Counted from the stretch's first letter, positions 33,339-41,295 are shown. The stretch is DNA of 64,000 nucleotides from Ruficoccus sp. ZRK36 (GCF_019603315.1 NZ_CP080649.1:1813501-1877500), one strand, 5' to 3'. Translations and numbers: made by a program. Notes: generated from the letters alone by a model not told the origin.

Positions 33339-33720
33339 TATAAGATGCGTTATTGCACTGCTATCATGCGTTTATTTGGTAGCATGTACTGACAATGATG
33401 ATTCGCCAGGGGCTCCAATTGTCCTGAAGCGCGGCGACAATATTCTGTTTCGATCTGACTCCGTTACGGAGATAGATGTATATGGGATGCGAGCTGAAGT
33501 GGATTTATCTAGTTCTGACTCAATCGAATTGGCTAAGTCTATCGGCTTGGAACAGGGGAATGGTATGGTTTATGATTTATACCTTGGAGAAATACTATAT
33601 ATGAAAGATGTTAATTTTGTTTTTAGTGAAGACGATGATTTTGATTTGCTTTCTATACCATTTTCTATGGATTGTGTTTCTAGATTAAACGAAGTCGGTA
33701 TTGATATTATCTACAAATAA
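33322..33720 (+). CDS. lipoprotein, candidate immunity protein (copy 1)
   Basis: A 132-residue protein with a lipoprotein signal ending VYLVAC. The mature part includes APIVLKRGDNILFRSDSVTE and YDLYLGEILYMKDVNFVF. It shares this layout with the next gene (VPVVIKNGDKVLFESEPISE, VDVYLGDLPYVKNAPIVF), so the two are tandem paralogues. It overlaps the preceding Rhs tip gene by 17 bases. A membrane-anchored immunity protein facing the periplasm is the natural suggestion. Confidence 0.6.
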   Translation: MGGLFNIRCVIALLSCVYLVACTDNDDSPGAPIVLKRGDNILFRSDSVTEIDVYGMRAEVDLSSSDSIELAKSIGLEQGNGMVYDLYLGEILYMKDVNFVFSEDDDFDLLSIPFSMDCVSRLNEVGIDIIYK

Positions 33721-33724
33721 ATTC

Positions 33725-34102
33725 ATGAAAATTATAGCTTTATTATTGGTCATGTCATGTTTATGGACCTCCTGTGGGTTGGGTGTAAAAAGGGGGGTTC
33801 CTGTTGTTATTAAAAACGGTGATAAGGTGCTTTTTGAATCAGAACCAATCAGTGAGGTGCGTATTGGCACAGGTAGTGCGGATTTTATTTTTTCAACTAA
33901 TGACTTGAAGCGTTACGAAAAGTTCATGCGTGAAGGTGCTTCCAACGGTTTGTCTGTTGATGTTTATTTAGGTGATTTGCCATATGTCAAAAACGCGCCA
34001 ATTGTTTTTTATTCAGATGGGATTAGAACTAAGCCCATTATACCACTTCCAAACGACTATGAATCTAAATTTGAAGAAGCTGGATTCAGTACTATACGCT
34101 AG
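33725..34102 (+). CDS. lipoprotein, candidate immunity protein (copy 2)
   Basis: A 125-residue protein with signal MKIIALLLVMSCLWTSC; the lipobox is slightly unusual (Trp at -3). It is a paralogue of the 33322-33720 product, with the same order of motifs and similar length, but clearly diverged. It starts 4 bases after that gene. An upstream Met at 33701 lies within the preceding gene and would place eight residues before the signal, so 33725 is preferred. Duplicated immunity genes may guard against related toxin variants. Confidence 0.6.
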   Translation: MKIIALLLVMSCLWTSCGLGVKRGVPVVIKNGDKVLFESEPISEVRIGTGSADFIFSTNDLKRYEKFMREGASNGLSVDVYLGDLPYVKNAPIVFYSDGIRTKPIIPLPNDYESKFEEAGFSTIR

Positions 34103-34219
34103 TAATCCCAATCCAACTAACAAATCCTCCGCGATGCTCCCTCCACAGTCGTCAAAGCCAAGCTCCTGAACGAAGCCATTGACGCCGATTAAATCATAGG
34201 TGTCATAGCTACGGGATCA

Positions 34220-34939
34220 ATGACGACTACGATTTTAAATGACTGCTGCAATTGCAATCCAACGGCGCTCCACGTGACGCTTACTATTAATGTCACATTC
34301 TTGAGTTTTACGCTGTGCGTTTTCCCCTTGTTCGCACATGCCGGGCTTCGGTGGGAGCATACGCGTTTGACTGTGCCGGTGGAGGTGGGGCAGGAGCAGG
34401 CCGTGGGGGTATATGCCTTTAAGAATACCGGGAATGAGCCAGTGACGATTCTGGATATCCACTCCAACTGCGGCTGCACGGTGCCTGAGCTGGAAAAAAA
34501 GACTTACGAGCCGGGCGAATCCGGCGAGATCAAGGCCATCTTTACCCTCGGTGACCGTACCGGACCACAACGTAAGGTGCTGACGGTGAACACAGATATG
34601 CCAGGGCACCCGATCACCCGTCTTGTCCTGGAGGCCAATATCCCCAAGTTGATGACCATTGCGCCCAGAATTCTCATCTGGCGAAAAGGGACCGCCAACG
34701 AGAATAAAGAGATCTATGTAACGACGGATCCGGCGAATAGCATCTCAATCGAAAAAGATGCCGATGGCTACGATGCTCCGTGGTATGAGCTGGTGCCGGA
34801 CGAGGATAAACCCGGGCGCTACGTCGTGCTCGTGCACCCCGAGAGCACTGAAGTCAGCAGGAAGCTGAAATTCCTGATCGTCGTGACTACCCCCGAGGGG
34901 AAGCAGGTAAAAAACGGCGCCTTTATCCTCGTGCGTTGA
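34220..34939 (+). CDS. DUF1573 exported protein
   Basis: A 239-residue protein with an N-terminal hydrophobic export segment (VTFLSFTLCVFPLFAHA). Residues about 50-115 match DUF1573: VYAFKNTGNEPVTILDIHSN, CGCTVPELEKKTYEPGESGE and IKAIFTLGDRTG, an immunoglobulin-like fold. The second half is a further strand-rich region. DUF1573 proteins are common and mostly uncharacterised surface or periplasmic proteins in Bacteroidota and Verrucomicrobiota. It follows the Rhs module on the same strand by about 120 bases and ends before a strong terminator. A link with the Rhs genes is not evident. Confidence 0.8.
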   Translation: MTTTILNDCCNCNPTALHVTLTINVTFLSFTLCVFPLFAHAGLRWEHTRLTVPVEVGQEQAVGVYAFKNTGNEPVTILDIHSNCGCTVPELEKKTYEPGESGEIKAIFTLGDRTGPQRKVLTVNTDMPGHPITRLVLEANIPKLMTIAPRILIWRKGTANENKEIYVTTDPANSISIEKDADGYDAPWYELVPDEDKPGRYVVLVHPESTEVSRKLKFLIVVTTPEGKQVKNGAFILVR

Positions 34940-35058
34940 CCCTCGCGGGCGATACGTTGGCTATCGTTTCTGAGCTTGGATAAAGGATACGATGAACTAC
35001 AGAGTTCGTTGCCTGCTCGGACATATCGTTTCTAATTGTCCTGCACCTTCCAGCTAAA

Positions 35059-35113
35059 AGAAAAGCCCCCGTGCGCCCCTTGTATGCGGGACGACAGGGG
35101 CAGGGGCTTTTCT
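35059..35113 (+). terminator. strong terminator hairpin
   Basis: AGAAAAGCCCC (35059-35069) and GGGGCTTTTCT (35103-35113) pair perfectly over 11 bases, with further pairing inside, and end in a T tract. It can act for the DUF1573 gene and, from the other strand, for the DUF932 gene. Confidence 0.7.
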
Positions 35114-35116
35114 AGA

Positions 35117-35134
35117 TGTAAACCATGGTTTACA
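35117..35134. repeat. 18-bp palindrome copy 3, TGTAAACCATGGTTTACA
   Basis: Differs from the copies at 2304 and 10760 by one symmetric base change in each arm. It lies between convergent genes just after a terminator, so it is unlikely to be only a promoter operator; a partition or nucleoid-type site is possible. Confidence 0.7.
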
Positions 35135-35203
35135 TGGTAGGTGATTGCACTGCTTAGAGCGCCCCTACCTGCACAGGATGGGTGGCAGTGCCTCTCATCC
35201 CCC

Positions 35204-35974
35204 TCAATTCAAACCCAGTGCTGTATCGAGGAGTTGGTGGAGGCGGTGGGTACGGGTGGGCAGGAGGTTGAGGTTGCCTTTGAGGGCCTCGGTGAAGGCG
35301 TTCTGGAGGCTCCAGGCGGTACGGGGCTTAAAGGCCGCGTGTCGGGGTTGACGCCACTCCTGCAGGACCTTGGGGATGGAGCTGTTGGCCATGACACCGG
35401 CATCGACGGCACGTACAATCAGATCGTGAGCGGTACGATCCTGAAGCGTGATGCGACGGTAGTAATCCACCCGGCGGTCATGTTTATCCCAGTGATGCTT
35501 GAGCCCTGACACCGCCTCCCGGGCAAGGCCAGGCAGATCCTGCAGGATACGCGGAGTATGTTTGCGGGCCAGTTGAATTTCTCCTGAGAACGAGAGATTA
35601 TCGCAAACTAAAACCTGGCTCCCGGCTACGACTCCCGCTGAGAAGCGTTGATCGTGGCTGTTGCGGACGCCGACGACATAGGTGTATTCAAGTCCGGATA
35701 CGGGGGCGTCCACTTCGATCAGCCCGAAGTAACGCGCATTGTCATGGGTGAGCCCGTGGGCTTGGCCTGTGACGGTAAAGCCCTGTTCGAGCAGGGCACG
35801 TTCGACGACTTGTAACAACCGGATGTGCGGGATCGGTCTCCAGGTGGAGGTTGCCCGGGGAGTCTTGATCTGGGCAAGGTCGCACCGGCTGACGGCATGG
35901 CTGCCGCAGTGCAGGAGCAGGTTGCAGCGTTGAGGGGCTGCGGGTGAGACGGGTTCAATCGTGTCTGTGATCAT
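35204..35974 (-). CDS. DUF932 phage/plasmid-like protein
   Basis: A 256-residue protein of the DUF932 family: ERALLEQGFTVTGQAHGLTH, then NARYFGLIEV, YTYVVGVRNSHDQRFSAGVV, GSQVLVCDNLSFSGEI and the long helical end with DRTAHDLIVRAVDAGVMANS. DUF932 proteins are widespread on plasmids and integrative elements next to recombination or replication genes and lack a firm function. It lies upstream of the membrane, nuclease and integrase genes that read in the same direction but is separated from them by a terminator. A perfect 9-bp inverted repeat (36008-36033) is placed 34 bases before its start. Confidence 0.85.
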   Translation of the reverse strand: MITDTIEPVSPAAPQRCNLLLHCGSHAVSRCDLAQIKTPRATSTWRPIPHIRLLQVVERALLEQGFTVTGQAHGLTHDNARYFGLIEVDAPVSGLEYTYVVGVRNSHDQRFSAGVVAGSQVLVCDNLSFSGEIQLARKHTPRILQDLPGLAREAVSGLKHHWDKHDRRVDYYRRITLQDRTAHDLIVRAVDAGVMANSSIPKVLQEWRQPRHAAFKPRTAWSLQNAFTEALKGNLNLLPTRTHRLHQLLDTALGLN

Positions 35975-36007
35975 GGTGTTGATGTGTTGAGTTTGAGGGT
36001 TAAAAAC

Positions 36008-36033
36008 TACGAAAAACGTCCTGTTTTCGTAGC
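36008..36033 (-). promoter_or_regulatory. inverted repeat before DUF932 gene
   Basis: CTACGAAAA and TTTTCGTAG, perfect 9-bp arms with an 8-base loop, upstream of the leftward DUF932 gene. Candidate operator or attenuator. Confidence 0.45.
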
Positions 36034-36172
36034 TTTTGGAAAATGCTGATTCGCCTGTATGTTAGGTAAATACTGGCCTGAGAGGCAGTGGTGTCGTAAT
36101 CGAGTATGGGATGTCCCAGACCCTGTTACCGCACCGAAGGGGCAGATGGGATGGCCTCCGATGTTTGGAAAA

Positions 36173-36207
36173 ACAAAAGCCCCGCCTCGTGTGATCGAGG
36201 CGGGGCT
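36173..36207 (-). terminator. terminator of the nuclease/membrane operon
   Basis: On the minus strand AGCCCCGCCTCG, loop ATCACA, CGAGGCGGGGCT, then TTTGTTTTT. A perfect 12-bp stem with a T tail, 28 bases after the stop of the 36235-36471 gene. Confidence 0.92.
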
Positions 36208-36234
36208 GTATTGGCCGGGCATGACATGTGAGGC

Positions 36235-36471
36235 TCAGCGGTAGCGTTCACGGTCCCGTTCGTACTCGGGGTATTCCGGGACGAAGGGCGAACGTCTCAC
36301 CGCTCCCACGGCATAACCAATGGACCCGATGAGGACGGCTACGGAGATGACCAGGAACGGGCTGAGCGTTTCCTTGGCCTCATTGACCGCCCCGATGGCG
36401 ACCGGCCCCACCAGCGTGCCGACGCTGTAGGCAGTCAGCGCGACGAGCACGAGCTTAAGGACGGCATTCAT
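36235..36471 (-). CDS. small two-helix membrane protein
   Basis: A 78-residue protein with two membrane helices (VLKLVLVALTAYSVGTLVGP and PFLVISVAVLIGSIGYAVGA) and a charged Tyr/Arg-rich tail. No family is recognised. Its start overlaps the end of the preceding small membrane protein gene by 17 bases. It is the last gene of the operon 38018 to 36235 and is followed by a strong terminator. Confidence 0.65.
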   Translation of the reverse strand: MNAVLKLVLVALTAYSVGTLVGPVAIGAVNEAKETLSPFLVISVAVLIGSIGYAVGAVRRSPFVPEYPEYERDRERYR

Positions 36472-36727
36472 GATGAGGCTGACTGTTATGTTTACGTTTT
36501 ATCCGGCGCTGCGGGTTCAGGTGCTTATACCTGGCCGCCCGCACAATACTGCTTCCCCAGATGAGAGAACAGGCGACCGAGCATCCCCCGACCCAGTAGA
36601 GGGCATGGGCCAGTGGCAGGAGGACGGGTTGCTCGACCGGAGGAGGTGAGGGTGGCTCGTCGTGGTCGTTGAGCATAAAAATGCCCGCGCCCACGCTGAT
36701 CACGGTGATGAGGATGGCCTGGATCAT
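36455..36727 (-). CDS. small membrane protein
   Basis: A 90-residue protein. The ATG at 36727 overlaps the TGA of the RecB-like nuclease gene (ATGA), which decides this start over an upstream one at 36772. It has two hydrophobic segments (MIQAILITVISVGAGIFML and LYWVGGCSVACSLIWGSSI) separated by a proline-rich loop, and a basic tail. Unknown function; the tight coupling suggests it works with its operon partners. Confidence 0.65.
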   Translation of the reverse strand: MIQAILITVISVGAGIFMLNDHDEPPSPPPVEQPVLLPLAHALYWVGGCSVACSLIWGSSIVRAARYKHLNPQRRIKRKHNSQPHHECRP

Positions 36728-37545
36728 CGCGCCCCTCCCGTCCATTTTGCGCACTGCGAGCGGTAGCTGCACCAGGCACAGTGCATGCCTGGCTGTGGAT
36801 GAAACCGCTCATGGTAAATGCCGTCCACCGCCGCACAGGCAATGTCCAGCACGCGCTGTTTCTCTCGTTCGCTCGCCGGTGCCAGCCGGTGTACGATAAT
36901 CTTCGGGACCTTGGTTTTTACGATGAAAACCAGTTCGCGGCCCTCGACCTTTTCGCCCGTTGCCGATTCGATAAGCAGTTGGTAGAGCGTGAGCTGTGCC
37001 TCGTGCTGGAAGGCTTCGAGCTGGATGTTTGGGGTGCTCGCGCAGGTCTTGTAATCGACCGGTACGTTGCCCACCCGAACCAGATCGATGTACCCGAGCA
37101 CGGGGCTGGGGATGTCCGGCAGGTCCTCCTCCAGTTGGACTTCGACACCGAGTGGAAGCTCTGTCATCTGCCCGTGCTCGGAGTCCAGGTAGGCCTCGAC
37201 CATTTTGATGCCTTTGTCGTGATTGGTCTGTCGCGTATCCATGTTCGGATACACAGGGGCCTCATCAGGCGTATTAAACGCCTGTGTGAAGGCCTCGATC
37301 ACCGTCGTCCGCTCATGGCACTCCCCACGCCAGCGAGCGCGGTGGAAGTGCTGCAAGGCGGCGTGGACAGCCTTACCCAGGTGCAGGCTGGGGGAGACAG
37401 GCTCGGACAACTTAAGGACCTTCTTGTACCAGAACTTCAGCGGACAGGTCAGGTAGAGTTTGACCGTGCTGGCCGAGATGTGATCAAGCAGGCCATCGGT
37501 GGAGGGATGCTGGCCGTTGTGGTCGTGTTCCAGTGGCTGGATCAT
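36724..37545 (-). CDS. RecB-like PD-(D/E)XK nuclease
   Basis: A 273-residue protein. It begins ISASTVKLYLTCPLKFWYKK, the RecB/Cas4-type opening, followed by HLGKAVHAALQHF, then the core GYIDLVRVGNVPVDYKTC (Asp, Asp and Lys of the PD-(D/E)XK centre) and the QLTLYQLLIE motif. Four C-terminal cysteines (CAAVDG, CAWCSYRSQC) together with the first Cys can form the iron-sulphur cluster seen in Cas4 and AddB-like nucleases. It probably acts on DNA ends or single strands during element recombination. The start overlaps the 37542-38018 gene by ATGA; no cas genes are near. Confidence 0.9.
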   Translation of the reverse strand: MIQPLEHDHNGQHPSTDGLLDHISASTVKLYLTCPLKFWYKKVLKLSEPVSPSLHLGKAVHAALQHFHRARWRGECHERTTVIEAFTQAFNTPDEAPVYPNMDTRQTNHDKGIKMVEAYLDSEHGQMTELPLGVEVQLEEDLPDIPSPVLGYIDLVRVGNVPVDYKTCASTPNIQLEAFQHEAQLTLYQLLIESATGEKVEGRELVFIVKTKVPKIIVHRLAPASEREKQRVLDIACAAVDGIYHERFHPQPGMHCAWCSYRSQCAKWTGGAR

Positions 37546-38018
37546 GACCGGTTCCTCCCCTTGGCAGAGCCGTAGGTGCCGATCAGTTCGTCGATCAGCC
37601 CGGAGGCCTGCATCTTGTTGAGGCGGGTGAGGGGCGTCTGGAAGCGGCTTTGGGATAGCTCTTCCAGCGCATCTGTCGTGATGCCGTGCTCCTTCATCAT
37701 CCGCTCGATCAGGGCCTGTTGTTTAGGTGAACAAGCCCACCCGGTCGATGCCTGTCGGTTGAAGTCCGGGCGGTTGGGATCTGCCCGTAGCGGTGTACGT
37801 GCGGGCTCGTGTAGCGATGAACCGGATACAGGCAAAAAGCCCGTCTCCTGGATGTCCCGGTCCACCGCGTCCTGCAGTTGCCGGTACAGGTGCGTGCTGG
37901 CCTGCTGGATGTGGGCGAGGTCGTTAACCTCCGTGCGGACCGTGATCGAGTACTGGTGCGAAGAGTACTGCGGCAGGCCCAGCTTCTTCGAGTAGTTGGC
38001 TTCGAGGGTGATAGCCAT
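37542..38018 (-). CDS. conserved mobile-element protein (ANYSKKLGLP type)
   Basis: A 158-residue protein starting MAITLEANYSKKLGLPQYSS, followed by HQYSITVRTEVNDL and LYRQLQDAVDRDIQETGFLP. I recall this N-terminal pattern from uncharacterised proteins on plasmids and islands. The C-terminal third (SPKQQALIERMMKEHGIT, LIDELIGTYG) resembles the short helical tail often found in phage single-strand annealing or RecT-linked proteins. Coupled with a RecB-like nuclease gene by ATGA, it may be a DNA-binding partner; that is inferred. Confidence 0.6.
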   Translation of the reverse strand: MAITLEANYSKKLGLPQYSSHQYSITVRTEVNDLAHIQQASTHLYRQLQDAVDRDIQETGFLPVSGSSLHEPARTPLRADPNRPDFNRQASTGWACSPKQQALIERMMKEHGITTDALEELSQSRFQTPLTRLNKMQASGLIDELIGTYGSAKGRNRS

Positions 38019-38052
38019 GAGGAATCCTTTCGAATGCGACCGTGTGGGTACG

Positions 38053-38088
38053 AAAAAGCCCGGCGACGGGTCAGTGTCTGCCGGGCTT
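38053..38088 (-). terminator. terminator after the integrase gene
   Basis: On the minus strand AAGCCCGGC and GCCGGGCTT pair over 9 bases followed by TTTTT. It ends the integrase transcript about 70 bases after its stop and separates it from the downstream operon. Confidence 0.85.
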
Positions 38089-38160
38089 CTGATAGCGAGA
38101 TCGTCCCGCCATCACCGATATATAACGCAGGTCGAATGCTTTTTGCGCAGGGGAGGGGGC

Positions 38161-39558
38161 TTACAGCCCGAGTGCCCGTTGTCGCTGCCAGTAGCCGTTC
38201 TTGGGCAAGTCGATCTTGTGCTTGATGCAGCGCTTGCGGATCGCGTTGTCCGAGATCCCTAAATCCTTGGACAGCTTCGATAATGGTTTTTCCCACACCA
38301 GTTTGGCCAGCTCTGTGTCGTCGGGCCAGTTGTCGAGGCCTTGTCCCGTGGGAAGATCGACCGTGACGGTTTTCAGGGATTCAGGAGAAATTTCCCAGTA
38401 GGCATCGACGGACTTGGGATCATCGATGACGTCGCGGTAATGCCGCTCGATCATCGTTCTGGACGTGCCGTTGTTGAACGCTGTGTAAGCGTCATCCTTG
38501 TCGCGCTCCAGCTGAAAGCTGATCGAGGTGTGCCGGATGATGTCCTGCACCCAGTGCTCGGCTTGAGTGGCTGCTTTGAGGACCTTCATCTTATAGGCTG
38601 AGCCCTTGGGCTGACCTGTAAATGGAAACTTTTTCAGCCAGGTGGAAAGGATATCCGGCTTGGGAACCCGTCTGTTCATCTGACGACGTAATTTCCCTCC
38701 TGTGACAACGATGTACTCGTCCTTGATGTTCTTGGGCTCAAGGTCATCGATTTCACTCGGGCGTAGTCCTGCAAAGAGCCCAAGTGCGATGACCGCAGCC
38801 ATGGCTCCGTCGCTGTAGAGCATGGACGCTCGGAGCAGGCGCTTAGCTTCATCGAGGGACAGGATTGAAACCTGGGAGGTGTCGGCTGGAAGCTTGTCTA
38901 GCCTGATGCACGGGTTTTCAACCGCATAGTGATGACGAACGCACCAGTTGAAGAAGGTGCTTAGACTGCGTCTGTAGGTTCGCTGCGTGTTGATATTTTT
39001 GTACTTGGCCAGCAGTGGCTCAATGGCTTTCAGCCCGATCTGATGCACCAGCGTATTCGGGTTCATGCGCTGGAGGAGTTTCAGGCCTGTCGTATAGTAG
39101 GCGAGGGTTCGCTTACTGTGCCCCTCTTTGCTTTTCAGAAAACGTTCAATCGCAGCGCCGACGGCTATATCTTCAAGCTCAGGCTTATAGTGTTGGGCGA
39201 GAAAATGAACGGCCCCATCCAGAGATAATCCTGTTTTGGCATGGACTGCGGCTTCCAGCTTTCGGTAGTGGGCTACAATCTCAGCCACTGAGGTCCCTGA
39301 TGCTAAGTTGATGGCACTCTCGGCATCAGCCAACTGCTCACGGGATAAAGAGGTGCGTTGGAGCTGGTAGTTGATCGCAGCGCCCTCGGCCTCGGTTTCT
39401 ATGCGTGCTCTGTGTTCGACGGCATCGGATTTGTAGCGGAAATTCTTCCGTTCTCGCTTCCCGTCGGGCCAGTAACCCGTTACTCTCCAAGATGTGGTAC
39501 CACTATCGTTCGTGTATGCTTTGACCTTGAAACGTTCATCTTTCTTGGGCCGGGACAT
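38161..39558 (-). CDS. int: tyrosine recombinase (integrase) with C-terminal HTH tail
   Basis: A 465-residue integrase. The N-terminal arm-binding part is basic; the core-binding SAM-like region is at about 135-225; the catalytic part has Arg266 (GLFAGLRPSEI), Lys of TGGKLRRQMNRR, Arg342-His343 (IIRHTSISF) and the nucleophile in IERHYRDV (Tyr374). The last 60 residues (VWEKPLSKLSKDLGISDNAI, RKRCIKHKIDLP, GYWQRQR) form a helix-turn-helix tail often found as a separate motif. It starts about 100 bases from the tRNA-Thr fragment at 39659-39704, which is its presumed attachment site. It would drive integration and excision of the island. Confidence 0.93.
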   Translation of the reverse strand: MSRPKKDERFKVKAYTNDSGTTSWRVTGYWPDGKRERKNFRYKSDAVEHRARIETEAEGAAINYQLQRTSLSREQLADAESAINLASGTSVAEIVAHYRKLEAAVHAKTGLSLDGAVHFLAQHYKPELEDIAVGAAIERFLKSKEGHSKRTLAYYTTGLKLLQRMNPNTLVHQIGLKAIEPLLAKYKNINTQRTYRRSLSTFFNWCVRHHYAVENPCIRLDKLPADTSQVSILSLDEAKRLLRASMLYSDGAMAAVIALGLFAGLRPSEIDDLEPKNIKDEYIVVTGGKLRRQMNRRVPKPDILSTWLKKFPFTGQPKGSAYKMKVLKAATQAEHWVQDIIRHTSISFQLERDKDDAYTAFNNGTSRTMIERHYRDVIDDPKSVDAYWEISPESLKTVTVDLPTGQGLDNWPDDTELAKLVWEKPLSKLSKDLGISDNAIRKRCIKHKIDLPKNGYWQRQRALGL

Positions 39559-39658
39559 AGCTGATATTGGGCAACTATTTGGGCAATTGGCAACTCTTTT
39601 GTCGAATATATATTTTTTAGTTGCTGTATAACATAGTTTAACAAAACTTAGATGTAGG

Positions 39659-39704
39659 TTTTGTAATCAGTAGGTCGTCGGTTCGACTCCGTCCCCCGGC
39701 TCCA
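39659..39704 (+). other. 3' half of tRNA-Thr(UGU), probable attR site
   Basis: The sequence contains an anticodon loop TTTGTAA, five variable bases, a T loop GGTTCGACT, a 7-base acceptor strand CCCCGGC and an encoded CCA. The 5' half is absent; upstream bases are AT-rich island DNA. This is the typical displaced tRNA 3' end created when an island integrates at a tRNA gene. The integrase gene is immediately to the left. The intact tRNA-Thr and attL should be left of position 1. Confidence 0.8.
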
Positions 39705-40026
39705 CTTTTCTTAAGCGGTTTTCGCTGATATAGAGAGCGTTACGAGACGCTTGGGCATATGGGCCGAGTCTCATTCAGTCTCAATAAATTCCGTCCAGTC
39801 TCGAAGAACCCCCTGTTTTGGGGCAACTTTTTTGGCCACTGTTTTTGAGCTTTTCGGGTTAGCCGCAGACGAATCGTTCTGTGGTATCAACCCTGACTGA
39901 TGAGTGCTTCTCCAAGTACACCTCGGACAGCGAGACTTTTAACCTGCGAGTAGGAGAGGGGCGTTATCACAATTACAACCCCAGCGGTCGCAGGCAACAA
40001 GAGGGAGCCTGGAAACCCAGTCGTGT
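39705..40026. other. intergenic region right of attR
   Basis: About 320 bases without a convincing gene. It contains short CAGTCTC repeats near 39777-39800 and repeat segment A (39931-40001). This is the first host sequence after the island. Confidence 0.5.
39931..40001 (+). repeat. dispersed repeat, segment A fragment
   Basis: Closely similar to 10363-10433, with a run of 16 identical bases (AGTAGGAGAGGGGCGT) and CACAA, ACAACCCCAGCG shared. The XRE gene itself is missing here. It lies outside the island, so the repeat family is older than, or independent of, the island. Confidence 0.65.
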
Positions 40027-41058
40027 TCAGCTTTGGTATGCGACGGTTTGTCCATCCACCCATCTCCCGTCAATGAGGTGGAAAACCGGGACATCTGGGA
40101 CGCCACGTTCTCTTCGGTTTATCATTTCAATTAGAAAATCAACCGCCTTTGCTCCTATGATTTTAGGATTCTCATGAATGCCCGATAGCAGTTCCCCATT
40201 GTCTTGCACAGAGATCATGGCAAAGCCGGTTTCTTGTGGGACTCGCACACCAGCTTCTTGAAGCCAGCCGTAGGGCTCGATGTTGATACTGATCACGACG
40301 TCAGGTCTGTGTTTTTGAAACCACTTTAAGAATATCTCATCGGTGAAGTTCTTGGATATGAGCGTGGGAATCCGCTCTCGACTGCCAAAGTGCTGTCGTT
40401 GTAAGGAATTGAAGGTGTTGGACCAGCTATGGTCAACTCGTGCGTCGCTTTCTTCGCGCACCGCCATTCCGGGACGTTGATAGCCCATCTCAATCAACTT
40501 GCTGAACGCAATTTTCATGGATCGCGCATGATGCATGGTGACGACATGTAGTTGCGGTTTGACCAGGGTGTATCCAAACGCGATGGCCGAGAACTGCTCG
40601 AAGCTGAAATCCAGAATGGTATTGGGGTTTGGCTGGGGGGCCAGCAGAAGCCCGTCGATACCGCGCGCATGCAGGATGCGCTCCATGCGGGTATGACTCA
40701 TGCCCTCAGAGCGCAGGGCAAAGTCCTCCAGTGTGTAGCCCAACTCCGCTGCGCGCTCACTGGCACCTGCATGATACTCTTCAAAAATCGACAAGGATCG
40801 CCATGTCCGACCATCTGAATCGTTGGAAATCCACGCAAGGTTCGCGTGAAAACGAGCCGCCTTGGTCCGCTTGCGGTATGATGCCAAGCCACTCAGATAA
40901 GGGTCGGGAGAGTAATTGAGCTCCTGGGCAACGCGTTGGACTTCAGCACGGGTATCGGGTGGAATGCTGGAATCATTGCGTAATGCACGCGATACCGTTG
41001 ACTGGGTCAGTCCCAGTTTTTTGGCTATACTGCTTTGGGTAACGCGGGGGGGCTCCAT
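40027..41058 (-). CDS. LacI-family transcriptional regulator
   Basis: A 343-residue protein. The N-terminal helix-turn-helix TQSSIAKKLGLTQSTVSRAL with hinge helix EVQRVAQELNYSPDPYLSGL is typical of LacI repressors. The periplasmic-binding-like core follows, with RGIDGLLLAPQPNP and GFAMISVQDNGELLSGIHEN. It should bind a sugar ligand. Divergent from the heparinase-like gene, with a 14-bp palindrome-like site between them, so it probably controls that gene in response to a breakdown product. Confidence 0.93.
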   Translation of the reverse strand: MEPPRVTQSSIAKKLGLTQSTVSRALRNDSSIPPDTRAEVQRVAQELNYSPDPYLSGLASYRKRTKAARFHANLAWISNDSDGRTWRSLSIFEEYHAGASERAAELGYTLEDFALRSEGMSHTRMERILHARGIDGLLLAPQPNPNTILDFSFEQFSAIAFGYTLVKPQLHVVTMHHARSMKIAFSKLIEMGYQRPGMAVREESDARVDHSWSNTFNSLQRQHFGSRERIPTLISKNFTDEIFLKWFQKHRPDVVISINIEPYGWLQEAGVRVPQETGFAMISVQDNGELLSGIHENPKIIGAKAVDFLIEMINRRERGVPDVPVFHLIDGRWVDGQTVAYQS

Positions 41059-41100
41059 TAGTGGGGAATTTGGCAGAGAAAGTGGAGTATTTCAAGTCCA

Positions 41101-41114
41101 CGCATATGTATGCG
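41101..41114 (+). promoter_or_regulatory. candidate LacI-type operator
   Basis: CGCATA-TG-TATGCG, 6-bp inverted arms, 43 bases before the LacI-family gene and in the divergent promoter region with the heparinase-like gene. Confidence 0.4.
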
Positions 41115-41295
41115 CGCCACTAGGGTGGTATATGGCTCCCGAGGATATATGGTGGATGGTATGGTAACAATGCGCGATCAAAGCCTGAAAGCAGCTGTTG
41201 TCACTCGATGCCCCCTACATCGCTTTTCCCGTTGCGAGGATAAAGGCCTTTGGCGTGGTGTCGGTAGTCGTGTGGTCAGGCAACGGAGGCATTTC

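Noticed and set aside
36059-36244. 61-residue plus-strand frame
   Set aside because: Runs through the terminator of the leftward operon and has no known motif.
39629-39704. complete tRNA-Thr gene
   Set aside because: The 5' half does not pair with the acceptor or anticodon strands, so only a 3' fragment is present.
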